Assembly: GCA_003415625.1 (NCBI GenBank)
Contig: PYIU01000004.1
Location: forward strand, 3,782,001-3,846,000
Direction of reading: 5' to 3'
DNA from: Aquanectria penicillioides
Taxonomy: Eukaryota; Ascomycota; Sordariomycetes; Hypocreales; Nectriaceae
Length of the DNA stretch: 64,000 bases
Shown: positions 20,903 through 34,800 of the stretch, piece after piece
Numbering within the stretch: position 1 is the stretch's first letter
Layout: the number at the start of each line of letters is the position of its first letter
Position numbers and translations under genes: made by a program
The notes under the pieces: generated by a model
Seen by the model: the letters and a program-made list of their open reading frames with translations, nothing else
What the model was told of the DNA's origin: nothing
Databases searched by the model: none

Positions 20903-22815
20903 TATTACTTTAGCTTTATTATAGCTTTTTTCCTTTAATTGCCTTAAGTAAATTTTTTTAGCTATAAGCTATATTAAAAAGGCAATTATATTAGTTAAAT
21001 ATTTCTTTTTTAAACCTTAAGTAAATAATTAAAATATTAAATTTATTATAATAAACTTTATAATATAATTATTAAATATAAATTAAATACTATAAAATGC
21101 TAAAGATTTAATATAAAATTATATTAAACTTTATAAATTAATATACTTACTTTTTAAAATTTAATTATAAAAAGCTTTTAATAATAATAAATTTTTTATT
21201 AGCTTTTTTAAAATATATAATAAGCCCTTTTTAAAAGCTTTTATTACTATTATTAATATAAATATTATATATAAGTATTTTTATATTATTTTTATTATAT
21301 AATTACTATTATTATTTTTAAATTAAATAAAATAATAGCTTAAAAATATATAGTATTTAAATAAAGATCTATTTTCTTTTTTAATATTATTAATAAAATA
21401 ATAAAATTAATAATAGCTTAATAAATAATTGCAATAATTAAAAATCTAAATATACTTTTTAATAATTAAATAAAGAATAGACCTTAAAGGTTTATTAAGC
21501 TAGCCCTTATAATTATAATAAAAGCAATATATATAGTATAGGCCTATAGTAAAATAGTATTTTTTCTTTAATTAAATTTTACTATAGCCTTTAATTTAAT
21601 TAACTATAAAAGGCTTATTATTACTCTTTATAATTAAGGCTATTTATAATAATTATTAATTTAGCTTTTTAGCTATTTATTTAAGTATTTAATATATTTT
21701 TAGTTTAATAGTAAATCCTTTAAACCCTATAGTATTAAAGCTAATATTCTATAAAAATTATTGCTTTTCTTTATTTTTTTTATTTTTTTTATATTAAGGC
21801 TTTATATAATACTTAAAAAAGTCTTTAAAATTATAATAATTAAATTTATTAATAATATAAATATATTTATATTTAAAAAAAATATAATAAAAACTTAAGC
21901 TTAATTTAAAGCTATATAAATAATATATATATTTTAAGCTATTATTAATAATATAACCTTTAAATCTATTAAAGCCTAACTTTTATATTTTTTTTATTAA
22001 TACTAAAGGCATTAAGTTTAATTAACTTTTATTTATAATATAATTTAGCTATAAAAATCTTATTATTTCTTTAAATTATAGCTATATAAAAAGCTACTTT
22101 AGGGCTTATATATCTTTAAGCTTAAAGGAAAACTTAAGCATTAAAAATAAGCCTTTATTACCCTTATAGTAAGTATATAGAAAGTAAACCTTAAGGCTGC
22201 TTATATAATATATATATATATAATTAAATCTATAATTGCCTATATTATTAATATATACTATTTTTTAATAAAAAAAATAATAATTTAAAAGGGATTGCTA
22301 AAGCTTTATTTATTAAATAAACTTAAGCCCTTTATATTATTAAAAAAGGCTATAAGGCTATTTTAATTAAACTATTAAAAAGTAAGCTTAAGATTATTTT
22401 ATTTAATATATACTTTAATAAATAATTTATTTAATTTTAAGACTAGCTTTAGGCCTAAAATACTAAAAAAACTTATTTTTTTTATAATTATATTAATAAT
22501 ATAATAAATCTATTGCTATTATTATAATAGCCTTTAGTATAAATTAATATAGAAATATAAAGATTAATTTATTAATTAGCTTTTTATAAAAAATATAAAA
22601 AGAACTAAAAATTAATTAAAAATTAAATATTAATTAATTAAAAATATTAATAAAAATAGATTAAATATAAATCTTATAAATAGTATATAAATAATAAAAT
22701 AAAAATAGCTAAAATCTTTTTATTTTATATAAAAAAAACCTATTTATTTATATAAAGGCCTTAAGAAATATAAAAGTTTTTTATTTATTTAAATATAAAT
22801 AAAATATATTTATTA

Positions 22816-23946
22816 GATTAAAGGCATATTAAAACACTAGTGCTTTAAGGAGTTATATAAGAAATAAAGGGTTATTAAAACCAACTTAAAGAAGGCTTAC
22901 TAAACCTTTAGCTAGCTAGCCTATATTAAAAATAAAAGAAAAGATAGACCTCTTTAACCTAAAAAAAAGAAGCTAAATTAAATATATATAATAAATATAT
23001 AATTAAGGTTATTAAATAGTTATATAAGCTATTTAATAATTAATAGTTAAATATATACTATATATCCTTACTATTTATATACCTTTTTTACCTAAATTGC
23101 TAATTAATTACTAATCTTTTAGCAATAATAACCTTAATTACTTTTATTAAGCTAATTATTAATAATAATTAAATCTTTTAGTACTTAACTCTAAAGATAA
23201 AGGCTATTACTTAAGACCTTTAGCCCTATATTAACCCTAAAATAGCTAAAAAGCCTTTTTTTATTATTAAGAAGCTAATCCCTTTAGACCTTAAGTTCTT
23301 TAGCTAAAAAAAGAGTATACTATTAGCTATAAGTGCCTTTATATTAATTATAGCATTAAGCACTTTTATAATTAACTATAAATTAAAGACTTTTTGCCTA
23401 ATAGATAATAAGGAATTTTTAATTAAAGCAATTAAAGTTATTAACTTTATAAATATAGGCTTAATAGCATTTAATATACTATAAATTAATTATAAATATT
23501 AATTAAAGAGATATATAGCCCTTTAAAAAAAAATTAATTATTTAAAATTAAATTTAATAGACTATTTTATCTCTTTTATATTGCTATTACTATTTAGCTA
23601 AAAAGCTATTAGCTAAATAAATAAAAGCTTTATATAATTATTTTATTTAAATAAAAAATAAATATATATATAAAGTTTATTAAACTCTTTATAAATTGCT
23701 AGTAAAACTTTATTAATTTTAAGTTATAATTTATAAAAGTATAGGCAATTAGCTTATCCTTTAGGAAAAGGCAATTTAAAAAGCTTAAGCAATAAGGCTT
23801 TAAAAAGCAATAAAAGCAAGCTAATAGTTTAAAGATTTAATTATAATATTAAAAGGCATATCTTTTAAGTCTTAAATTAATATATATAATACTATAAAGT
23901 TAAATAAAGTTATTATAAATACTTTATTAATTATAAAGGTATTAAG
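22816..23946. other. Unassigned RIP-degraded sequence left of the Gypsy element
   Basis: This does not match the LINE. One plus-strand stretch (about 23,220-23,480) reads open if TAA/TAG are taken as RIP-made stops, so it is probably a transposon coding remnant. It may be the 5' part of the element that continues at 43,613 after the Gypsy insertion, because the 8 bp GTATTAAG before the left LTR recur directly after the right LTR. The family is not identified. Confidence 0.4.
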
Positions 23947-24325
23947 TTAGAGTCTAAGGTAATATAGATCAATCTATTATTAAATTAATTAAAAAGATAA
24001 AAAGGACCTTAAAGATATAAAAAATAAACAAGTAGTTTTCTTTAATTAATTTTTATTTTTAAAATTCTAAATTCCTTACATTTAGACTCTATTAAAGTTC
24101 TAGTGCAGCCCCTTATAATATTACTTTATTTATAACTTTTTGCTCTATTTTCTTTCTTTCTTTTCTTTAAGGGATACTTTAAAGCATTTAATTAAATACT
24201 TTAATACTCTTTTAAGTTATTTGCAGCTACTTAAAAAGGCTATTTAGTCTTTAATTGAACTTACTTACTTTATACCCTTTTGGGTAAGGTATATATTTTA
24301 GCTAATATCCCTATTTATTAATATA
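23947..24325 (+). repeat. 5' LTR of the Gypsy element
   Basis: 379 bp, starting TTAGAGTCTAAGG and ending ATTAATATA. It matches 43,234-43,612 along its length with mostly C/T and G/A differences. It is more degraded than the 3' LTR near its end (24,270-24,325). Confidence 0.85.
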
Positions 24326-26252
24326 TTTAAAGGTTATAATAGGGAAAAGCCTTTAAGTTATTTAAAAAGATACTAAAGTATTTAATTAAACTCTTTAATA
24401 ATACTTTTAAGCTATTATTAAAAACCTAAAGAAGTAATAGATAATTAATTATAAAGATCTAGAAATTCTTAAATACTAAAAAATCTATTACTTCTATAAA
24501 AATAAAAGGCATTAAAATTAAAAATAATACTAAAGGTAAATAAAGATATTAATATAAGTTTATATTTTAAAAAAAGAAAACTTATTACTATAGCTAAAGC
24601 ATATATATAGAAAAATTCAATAATTTAATATAGTGCTAATATATTAATATAAAGGCATATAAAGTAAAATAATAGTATAAATAATATATAAGCATTTAAT
24701 TAAATACTTTTAAATATTAAAGTATACTTAAGACTGCTAAAAGCTTAATTTATAAATTAAAAAAGAAAAAGGAAAAAAAAAAGAAAATTATTTAATCTTT
24801 AATTAATTATAAGGAATAGAAATTTTTTATTATTTTTATTAATCTTTAGACTTTAGCTAAAGGGTATATATATATATTTATTACTATTTTAATTAATTAC
24901 TTTACTTATTATTATTAACTTTAAAAAGCTAATTTAAATTTATTAAAATAAAGCCTTATTAAACTTAATATTACTATCCCTTTTTTTTACTTTTTTTAAT
25001 TATTTTAATATATATTTTAATTTATTTTATTATTTTATTCTTTTATTATATATATATATTATTTTATTGTAATTTATAATTCTAAAAGTTAAATAGCTAG
25101 CCTATACTTTTCTATATATATATACTAAAATATTTATTATAGGAATTCTAATAATTATAATTTATTAATACTTTTAAATAAAAAAATAAAAAGAATATTT
25201 AATTAAATGCAATTAAACCCCTTAAGCTTTATTAAAAGTAAAGAGGGTTAATATAATTAATAATCTTTAACTATTCTTTTTAAGTTAATTAATATTATTA
25301 ATATTAATATTCTTAAAGAAAATAAACTAAATATATTAGCTAAAATAATAAAAGTAATTATTACCTTTATTTAATTGCTTAATATAATTTTTAATAAAAA
25401 AATATTATATATTTCTTTAGATTATATAATAGATTTATAATTAATTAAAGAGTTATAAATAATATAAAGAGTAAAGCTTTAATATACTATATAACCTTTA
25501 AAGTATTTTAAGATATTATAAACTTACTAAAAGGCAATAATTAGCTTACTATAAAATAGAACCTTTTAAAAACCTTTAAGTATTAAAATTTAAATTAATT
25601 AAATCTACTTAAAAATAAGCTTTAGTAAATAAATATAACTTTAATTTAGTCTATAGAGTATAAAGTTATCCTTTAATAGCTTATAAAGTATGCCTAATTT
25701 AATAGAAAAGTAAATTCTATTAGCTAAAAGGCTTTTATAATATAGGCTTAAGCTATCTATAATACTATACTAAAAAATATTATTATTAATATTTATTAAT
25801 AAAAAGAGAAATACTTAAATACCTTAAGAATAATAAAGTATAAAGAAATAATTAAGCTAATTAAGAACTTCTTTAATACTAAAAAAGGAATTTAAATCTT
25901 TTAAATAGAAAGAAAGAATAATAACTTTAAATATTTTAAGAAAATTAAAAAACCTTTTATTTATTAAAATTAGCTTTAGTATTAAAAGCTTAAGTTCCTT
26001 AACTCTATCTAAAGCTTAAAAAGGAAATTAAGTCTTTTTACTAAAGGAATAAAGAAGCTATAAATTAATATAGCCTAAAATATTATAAATAAGTTATAGG
26101 AGTTAAAAAGAATTATATACTAAAAGATTAATTAATTAAAAATAGAATTATTATTATTAATTAAAAATAACCTTAATTAAATAAAAGAATTTAATTATAT
26201 ATATCTCTATTATAACTTCTATATTAATATAAATTATAATAAAGATCTAAAG

Positions 26253-26294
26253 TGCTTCTATTATATAAAAGTAAGGCATTTTTTAAACTATTGC
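26253..26294 (+). pseudogene. Gag zinc-knuckle remnant of the Gypsy element
   Basis: The codons keep the spacing of a CX2CX4HX4C knuckle: TGC at 26,253, CAT twelve codons-worth of spacing consistent with the His, and TGC as the last ligand. The second ligand codon reads TAT and a glycine position reads AGG, as expected from RIP. The surrounding gag frame (about 24,900-26,450) is interrupted by many TAA/TAG codons. Confidence 0.6.
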
Positions 26295-28320
26295 TTACTT
26301 TTTATAGAAGATAGAAGAAAAGGATTTATAGACTATAATAATAATATTAGCTTTATTTAAATAAAGTAATAGAAACTCTTACTACCCTTAAAACTAATAT
26401 ATAAGCTTGCTATTAAAGGAAAAGTAAGAAAAATAATTATTTTATAGATTTTAGAATTCCTTACCTTTAAGATTTATAGTTAAGCTAAAATTATAATAGT
26501 AAATAAGCTAAATGTATAGAAATAGTAGATTGCTAAAAAAGAGAAGTATTTAATTAAAGACTTCCTTAAGCATATTAATTAACTAAAGTATAGCTCCTTA
26601 ATATTTAGTAGGAATTCCCTTAAGGAGATCTAAAAACCTAAAGTTAATTGCATTTTTATTAATAATTAAGCTATAGAATTAATTAATAACCCTTTTATTA
26701 TTAATATTATATTAAAAACTAATACTATAAAATGTATAAAAGTAAAATTAAAAAAGGAATTAATTAATTAAAAAAAGGAAAAGAAAACTTAATCTTTTAT
26801 TTAAGTTATAAATAAGGAATTTATTAAAAATAAAGAGATTATTAATATTATTTTTAAAGAAAAGAATTAAAATGCTTTTAATTAAATGCTTAAGGTTATT
26901 TAAATAAGGAAATAAATTTATAAAAAGGTAATAGAATTAAAAGTTTAAATAACTATTAAGGACTTAATTACTTTTAACCCTCCCTTAAGTAATAATATCT
27001 TAAAGATAGTTTTTAATTATATAAAGAGAATAAAAGAAATTAAATAGATAAAACCTAAACTTTTACTTAAAAAGAAATAGATTTAATAAGCTATTAATTT
27101 AATTATAATTAATAATTTAAAAGCAATATTCTTAAAAAAGTACTTTAATTATATTATTAAGTAGTATAGTATTAATAGTATATTAATTAAAAAGGAATTT
27201 AAACTTTATTATATACTATTGCCTAAAGAATACTTTATTAAGAATTAAGAAAGTATTAATAAAGTTAATATTAGCTATATAATAATTAAAAAAGAAAAGG
27301 TTATATTTAATTAAATATATTTAATAGTTTATATAAATATTCTAAACTAATAGCATTAAAGAACTTTAGCTTAATACTAAAAACTATTAAAAATTTAAGT
27401 AAAGTTAAGTAATTTTAATAGAATAACTTAAAAAGCTTTAATAAATTTTAAATTAAAAGAAAATATTATTTTTAATAAAATAGTATAAAAATATAAGCTA
27501 AAAGTAAAGCTTATAGAAGCTTTTACTATATTTTACTTTAATAATTAAATCTAAATGCATAAAAAAGTAAATATTAAGCTATTTCTTAAAAATATTTAAA
27601 TAGTATAGAGATTTTATATTGCTTTAAGAGAATATATTTTTATTCCTTTTATTTTAAGAATGCTCTTTATTAAGGCTACTAAAGTTATATTTAATTATAT
27701 ATCTTTAAAAAGAGAAATGCTTTTATAATATTAATTTAATTTAATTAAGATTATTATATTTACTGCTAGAAATATTAAATAGAATGCCTTAAGGAATATA
27801 GAGATTACTTAAGGCAATTAAAAATAAGTTCTTAAAGTTCTTTTAAACTAATAGAATTATAAAGTCTAAAAGAAAATAATAATAAGCAATTAATTAAATA
27901 GTTAAATAAGGCATTAATAAAAGCAATAATTTAATTAATAATTAAGAATTAATTAAAGGTTAATTATATAGAGATAATAAAAGTAAAGAAAAAGCTATAA
28001 TTAGCTATATATTAAAAAAAAGATAGTATTTATTAATATAATATATAAATAAAAAGCTAATAAAATATATTCTAAAGATAATATTCTATTAAATAGATCT
28101 ATCCCTAAAGGGGATCTATATTAAAAGAAGAAAAGGTAAAAGAAAGTAAAGAAAGACCTTAAAGAGAAGTTTAAGTACTTAAAGCTTTTAATACTTAAGT
28201 TTTTTAAAATAGCTAAAGGATTAAAGCTATATAAAAAAAGACTTTAAAAAATAATTAATTAAATAAAAGGGATCTTTATTAATAAAGAGAGAAGTATTCT
28301 TTTAGAAATTCTTTATAATA

Positions 28321-28467
28321 AAGAAATAGTATTTACTTAAGATTTTAAGGAGTATAAAAGATTAAACCCTAAAGTGGCTCCTTTATAGATTATTAAAATA
28401 ATTAAATATAAAGTTTAATAAATAGAAAATATTTTAATCCCTAAAGGATTAAAAAAAAAGATTATTA
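28321..28467 (+). pseudogene. Gypsy pol, N-terminal reverse-transcriptase segment upstream of LINE A
   Basis: Translating plus gives a run resembling the region just before the first RT motifs of fungal Gypsy polyproteins (a KVAPLQ...ILIPKGLKKK stretch). It stops at the LINE insertion point and continues in the same sense after 35,126. It is interrupted by RIP-type stop codons. Confidence 0.7.
28451..28467. repeat. Target-site duplication, left, of LINE copy A
   Basis: AAAAAAAAAGATTATTA, repeated at 35,110-35,126. Joining the flanks across it restores continuity of the Gypsy RT reading. Confidence 0.8.
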
Positions 28468-28993
28468 TTTATTTATTAATACTCTATAGACCTATAAGGT
28501 AGATAGTGCTTCTATACTATATAAATAAAGGAAAAAACTATACTAATAGAATAAAAACCTTTATTTAATACAATATTAGACCTAATATAGGTCCTCTATA
28601 GAGAAGCATTAAATTAAAGGTTAGTTTAGTGCTATCACTAAAATATCCTATTTACCTAATTATAGGGTTAGTAAGTAGGGTGAAAGTAGGGCCCGCAATA
28701 GGTCCGGATTGTCTATACTATAGGCCCATTGCAAGGAGTAGGGCGCCAACCTAGCGCCAGCTGGCGGCCGGCCGGCTGCCAGTTATTTAAGTATTGCTAT
28801 TATTATTTCTTGAACTTTATAGGCACGCCCATTTCCTTTCCTTTCCTTCCTTCCTTATACGCCTCCATAAGAGCTTCCTATTGTCTTTAAGTGTACGCTT
28901 CGCTAACGCATCGCTTGCGCAGAATACCCAACTTATATAAGTGCCGACTGCTGCTCCTATTGCTATTCCATACTAATTGTATGCAGCCAAGGA

Positions 28994-29045
28994 CAACAAC
29001 TATAACAATAACAACAATAACAACAATAACAACAATAATAATAAT
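28994..29045. repeat. AACAAT-type microsatellite in the LINE copy A 3' UTR
   Basis: Imperfect tandem AACAAT/ACAATA units on plus. In copy B the corresponding place (60,276-60,360) is a (TAA)n array, as expected if RIP turned the CA dinucleotides into TA and the array then expanded. Confidence 0.7.
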
Positions 29046-30599
29046 GACAACAACAATAACGACAATAATAGCGGTATATATTTATAGCGGCTATAAACTG
29101 TATTTTACTAATATTGGTAGATACTAAGACGCCAAGCTAGCCACGCTAGGGCAGAGGGTGCCGCGCTGACCTTAGGGGCAGTGTGGGATCTGCCCTATTC
29201 TATATGTATTATGCAGATAGTAAGAGATAGGGAGAATAGTTTATACTAGAATTAGGCCAATATATAGTTTCTATCCCTTATAGTTATAAGAAGCTAATTA
29301 TTAAAAGATATTAAGGCTAATGGCTATATAGCTTGCGCCTATATATATAAGCTATATAAGCTATTGCTATATTTAATAAAGGCTAATGCCTATATATTAG
29401 TAGTAGTATTATAGGAGGGGATAGCTATAGTAAGTATAGCTTAGTTTAGTTTTACTATAGGCATAATACTAATATAGATTATAAAAGAAGGAGCTTTAGC
29501 GGTTAAAGGCTAAGGCCATTTAGGCTAAAAAAAGGGCAATTTAGGCACACTTTTAAGCTACTTTTATAGTTCTAATTATAGGTCTTAGTGCTAACTAGCT
29601 CTATAAGCTAATTAATAAAGTTAACTATATAGCTATAGCTTTTAAGAGCTTAATAGCTATATTGCTTTCTTTAGTTAAGGGGGCTAAAGCTACTTAAGGA
29701 TAGGCAATATCTAAAAGCAATAGTAGTAATAGATAGTGCCGGTTTTAATATAGATTTAAGTTAGCTAATATTAGTAGTAAAAACTAAAGTTTAGTATAAC
29801 TCTTTAAGCAATAGCTTAAGCTCTAAAGGAGCTAGGGGGGGATTAAAGTAAGAAGGGCTTAAAGATAAAGGAGAGAATAGTATAAAGGAGAATAGAAAGG
29901 GGAACAATAAAGAGAATAAAATAGATCTTATATCTTCTAGAGAGAATATAGACTTAAAGTAAATAGTATTGCTAAGGCAGGCAGGTATAGATTAGGTATA
30001 GCAGTAGATAGGGGTAGGGTTTAAATAGGGCTAAGGTAAAGACCTAATTATTAAAGGGGGCAGGCTTTAGTATATTATTTATATAATAGGCTGGTTTTTT
30101 CCCTCTTTTAAAGAGAGTTTTTTTAGGTGCATTAACTTCCCTTTTAATAAAGGGGTTAAAGCGCTTAAGTAAAAGAGTTATTAAAAGGTAAAGGTAGTAT
30201 AAAAATAGGCATATTTTAGATTAAGTATAGCTTAATAGCTAGCTTATAGTATAGTATAATATATAAATAGGCTAGCTACTTAATAAGGCAGTATATAGTT
30301 TAGGCTTTAAATAGGTACTGCTTAAGCTTAAGAAAGTTATAAAGTAAACTAAATAAAGTTTTCTTTTAGCTAAAGTAAAGCAAATAATATAGTATAATAT
30401 AGCTAACTATTTTAATAGTATCTTTACATTAGCATTAAGGCATACTTACCTTAAGGACTCTTTTTTAAAAAAGGAATCCCTAAAGTCTAATGCAATTTAT
30501 TTATATTTAGGTAAGTAAAGAGCTTTTATACTTTTTTAATTCTTTATATAGGCAAATAGTCTTCTTTTTTATATAGAATAAAAAGATTTTAGCTGCCTT

Positions 30600-33500
30600 T
30601 ATTTTATTATTAGTGCACTATTTATAAGACTTATATTTAGCTTGCTTCTATTAGTGCCTTTAATTAGCTAATGCTTAGTCTTTAATTAACTTTTAGTCTT
30701 CTTTATATTTTCTATTAAAAAGCTAATTAATAAACTACTTTTTGTATTTTTGCATTAGTTTGTACTAAAGGCTATTATAATAGTAATAATAGATTTAGTG
30801 TATTGCTAATATAGTTATAAAGAGAATAAATCTTTTAGTGCTTTAGGTTTAAAGCTAGCCTTAAAGCTAGACAAGTTATTTATTAAGGTATATATTTAAT
30901 AAGGGGATTTTAAGCTTACTTTTTAGCAGTTTAATTAAGGTGGCCCTATAGCCTCCTTTAATAATGCATAGGGCTTAGGTCTATTTGGTTAATAGGGCTT
31001 TAGCAATCCCCTTTAGGTTGCCGCCCCTTTTCATTAGGGAATAGTATATACTAGCGCTATAGGCAATTGTAAATCTAATTATATATATGTATATTGTACG
31101 GGCGGCCTTAAGGTTTACTCCCTATATGCTTGCAGTAAGGGCAGTAAGGGCCCATCTCTAGCATTTAAGTTTTCCTTTAAGCTTAAAGATATATAGGCCC
31201 TAAAGCAGTTTTCTATATAGCTATAATTTAAGGAAATAGTATAATTTCTATAGTTAGATTGTATTTTAGGTAAGAGTTAGTTAAACTTAATGCTTTTAGT
31301 GCTAGCAGAAAAAGTAAAGAAGCTAGGCTTTAATAGGTTTAAAGGTTATACTATTAGTAAAGGCCTAAAATATATATACTATCTATATAGCTTTAAGTTA
31401 AGCTTAAGTCTCTATTATATCTCTCCTAAATATAAGTATATTTATATTATTAATAAATTTAATTACTATAATTTTAGGGACTTTATTAAGTGCTATATAA
31501 AGCCTTAATATAAATAGGATAAAGAGGATAGAGAAGAGTGGCAAACCTTATAGGACTCTAGCCTTAATACTATAAGGTTTAAAGGACTTACTATTAAACT
31601 AAAAGTGCATTAAACGCTTAAATAGATAGCTAAAAAGCTAAACTAATAGCTATTATAAAAAGCCTTAATTATAGAGAGTAGCAATAAGCCTCTTATAGTT
31701 AACTAAATTAAAGGCTATAGTAAAGTTTAATTAAAGGAGCAATGCTATTTTACTGCAAGCCTATATTGTGCATATTGCTTTTACTATAACTATAAGGGCA
31801 AGTTTAATGGACTTTTAAGGCCTATTCTCTATTTAATTATTAAAGAGTATATTTAAGCTTTTAGCTGCTATTGCTATTTACTAAGCTATTATTAACTCTA
31901 TTACTTTACTAATAATATTAAAAAGGGAGATAGGTCTCTATTTAAATGCTATATATTTTTGGGCTATTATCTTATTTAGCTTAAGGATAATAGTGGCAGT
32001 TATATAGCAAAAGCAGTACGGAAAGTGCTTAAGTGCAATACTTGCATTTATAATAGTAGTAAGGGCTTTTAGAAAGGGCTTGCTATATGCTTTAAGGAAG
32101 CCAGTAGGGAATCTATTGCTGCTAAAAGCTTTTTATAATTGGATTTTAAAGAGTATATATACTAGCTTATAGAGTTTAATACAATTCTATATTAGGTCCT
32201 TAATGTTCTATAGCATTTAGTCTACTCCTATAGATTATATTATAAAGTCTATTATAATAGGTTTAATATTTTAGTTATCTACCTAAAGTTTAAAAAAGAA
32301 GCATTTTACTAGTATAGTTGCCTTCTTAATATAGCTTATAGCTAGGGAGTCTTGCCTAAGGCAGTTAAGAGGGGGGAGCTAAGGTAGGGTTAAAGCAATC
32401 CTACTTTAGAATTATACCTATCTCTTTAAGTTCTAAAGTTTCTTTTGGCTGCCTATACCTTTCCCTATTTTAGCTTTAGATAGGGTATTACATTAAGCCA
32501 CTTGCCTAGCTCTAGCTATATAAGCCTTTTGCTTATTGCCTGCTTTTTATAGTTCTAGCTAATTGGCCACTATACTATTGTATTATATATATCTTTATAC
32601 TTATTTAAGTTAGCAAATAGCCTTTACAGTAGGCTAGTTCTATTAGTTATTACAGCTAGGCCTAAATTGCCTTTATATTAAGGTAGTATACTAAGCAATT
32701 TAATATAGTCCTTAGGTTAGCTATTTAATTGCCTATTCTAACTATTGCATAAAGATTATTTTGCCTAAAGTTTAGCAAAAAGTAACTTATGCCTTAAGTT
32801 TAGCCTTTTTAGGGTTTATTATACATTAGTTAAATGCTATAGGCTAAGGGTTTAATAAAAGGAAAGGCAATATATCTATAAAGGGTTTAATATATATTTA
32901 CTATAGAATATAATTAAAGCTATTTAAATTATAGTTAGGGCCTAAATAAATAATATAGCTATCCTTTAAGGCCTAGGCTAAATTAAGAGTGCTATTCCTA
33001 GCATTATTAGCTTCTTAAGTTACTATTCTATAGAGGGTTATTAAAGCTATATTTAGCTATTATATCTCTATTAAAAAGGTTAGGCTATATAGAGTGGTTC
33101 TTTTATAGCAGTCCTAAATTGAATAGTATAGGTTAAAGTCTTTAACTATAATTGTTTAGGGGGCTAAAGTAAGGCCAGCTAAAGTGTGCATTGCCCTTAA
33201 ATTTCCCTTACCTCCTAAAGGGTTATATACTGCAATTATTTTTATACAGTAATGCTTAAAATTAATACTAGCCTAGTCTTCTTTAGTCTAGTAGGTTTAG
33301 GTTTCTAATCTATATTGTTTATATATATAGAGAGCTATATAGCCTAAGTAATAGATTATAGTATAGTTTAATCTTTTAGGGTTTACTAAAGCATTAGTTC
33401 CTTAATTTCTAGCTAGTTTAAGGAGTGCAATTGCATTATATCTATTATAGGTATATAGCACTTAATAGATTAACCTAAAATAGCAATATATATTTTAAAA

Positions 33501-33650
33501 TAGAACCTATATTAATTAAATATAAATAGGGGGGTTAATTTAATAGATAGTAGCAATAGGGTATAGGCACTAAAGGAAGGGAAAGCACTAAATAAAGTAC
33601 AGTATTATTTATTTATAGATCTTAAGGGTTGGCTAACTCTTTTAGTAGGG
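30600..33650 (-). pseudogene. LINE copy A ORF2 remnant (reverse transcriptase, RNase H end)
   Basis: Minus-strand frames, ignoring TAA/TAG made from CAA/CAG/TGG, show an RT finger/palm block around 32,020-31,912 (ILKLNK... then RPISLFNIISK) of the non-LTR type. A stretch like the PLLNIYLNKQL end region of Tad-like elements lies at 30,950-30,880. An endonuclease domain is expected upstream but I could not delimit it. No intact frame remains. The limits are approximate. Confidence 0.68.
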
Positions 33651-33699
33651 GGAAGAGCTATAAAGGGGGGTTCCTAAAGAAGCTATTCTATTATAAGTA

Positions 33700-34800
33700 G
33701 GGGGGGTTTTGCTATATTAAGGTGCATTCTTTATATTTTATTAATTATTTATAGTATCCTTCTTTTATATAGATTTAATGCTTTTCCACTATAGAGTAGG
33801 TATAGCTTTAGGCTAAATAGTCTCTATAGTATAGGGTATAGTAATAGGGGATTTCTCCTTTCTTAATAGGGCAGTTATTATGCATTAAGCTACTATATTG
33901 GCTATAGGTTAGGGTAGATTGGCAGTTTCTTATAATATAGCTATATTTATAGCATTAAAAGCATTAAATAGGTTTTAATCCTTTATTAAAGGGTTTATAA
34001 TTATAGAGTTTTACATTAAGGAGAAGCCTATTATTATATAGGCTATTAGCTTTTTTAATTAATAAAATATAAAGAATTAGGTTTATTTTTATAGTAGTAC
34101 TATTTTAAGCCTAAATAGGCTTTACCTTATTAATTCTTAAGGTATTAGTATTATTAATAGTTTTAATAAGTTTATTTATATTATTAAGGATAGATTTAAC
34201 CTAAATTCCCTTTACTAAAATAATAAAGATTAAAGAAGCTAAAAAGGCATTATTCCTAAATGCTATAGCTATCTATCCTTTATTATAAAAGGCTTTAGCC
34301 TATTCTAAGGTAAGGAAGGTAAAGACTATATTTCTATTAGGAAGGCAGTATGCTATAACTATATAGAAGTTGCTGCAGGCTTGATTTACTACTTATACAA
34401 TTTCTATTAAAGTGCAGTTTTTAATATCTTTAGGGGCATCCTTAATGCAAATAGTAACCTTATACTTAATACAGCTATACATTATACACTTACTAATTTT
34501 AGTATTTATAGATATAAGGCTATATAAAAGGATTAATACATAAGACTATTATATTAGCTAGGGAGAAGAGGAGCCTAAGTTAGCTAAAGCAGCTATTACC
34601 GCTATAATAATAGCAGTTATTATAGTAATAGTAATTTTATTGGTAAGTCTCTCTTTAGAGGTTGTATTAGTCTTAAAGGGAAGGCAAAAATGCATTTTAT
34701 ATATATTAGTATAGGTTTAGAATACCTTTTAAACCGCTTTAAGAAGGTAAGATAGAACAATTTTAGTAATAGCTTTATAGGCTTCTTTATCTTTATTGAT
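33700..34800 (-). pseudogene. LINE copy A ORF1 (Gag-like) remnant with zinc knuckles
   Basis: Reading minus from about 33,985 to 33,845 gives C-F-stop-C...NC, then a second cluster ending HNNC, then PYYYT. These are consistent with consecutive CX2CX4HX4C knuckles, several ligand codons having been changed by G-to-A. The upstream part (34,500-34,000) reads as a low-stop frame with an alpha/beta composition. Limits are approximate. Confidence 0.62.

Larger units (their letters stand above)
17055..22815 (+). mobile_element. LINE copy C: Tad-type non-LTR retrotransposon, RIP-degraded, missing its 3' end
   Basis: Compared by eye with the reverse complement of 30,490-35,077 (copy A), this region matches throughout once the SINE (17,818-18,412) and the MITE (20,273-20,902) are removed, about 4.5 kb of element. 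The 5' ends agree (AACTTTTGCC... here, CACTTTTGCCC... in copy A). The match stops near 22,815, before the LINE 3' UTR. Because LINEs normally keep their 3' ends, this break is secondary. A degraded ORF1 zinc-knuckle region lies near 18,770-18,830. The reverse-transcriptase region with the block corresponding to copy A 31,912-32,020 lies near 21,290-21,410. All frames are full of TAA/TAG from C-to-T changes on both strands. Confidence 0.8.

Noticed and set aside
28891..29127. 78-codon ORF as a gene
   Set aside because: It lies in the 3' UTR of LINE copy A on the opposite strand and is mostly a translated AACAAT microsatellite.
31290..31508. 72-codon ORF as a gene
   Set aside because: Antisense to LINE ORF2 and of low-complexity Tyr/Ile/Lys composition, as expected by chance in AT-rich DNA.
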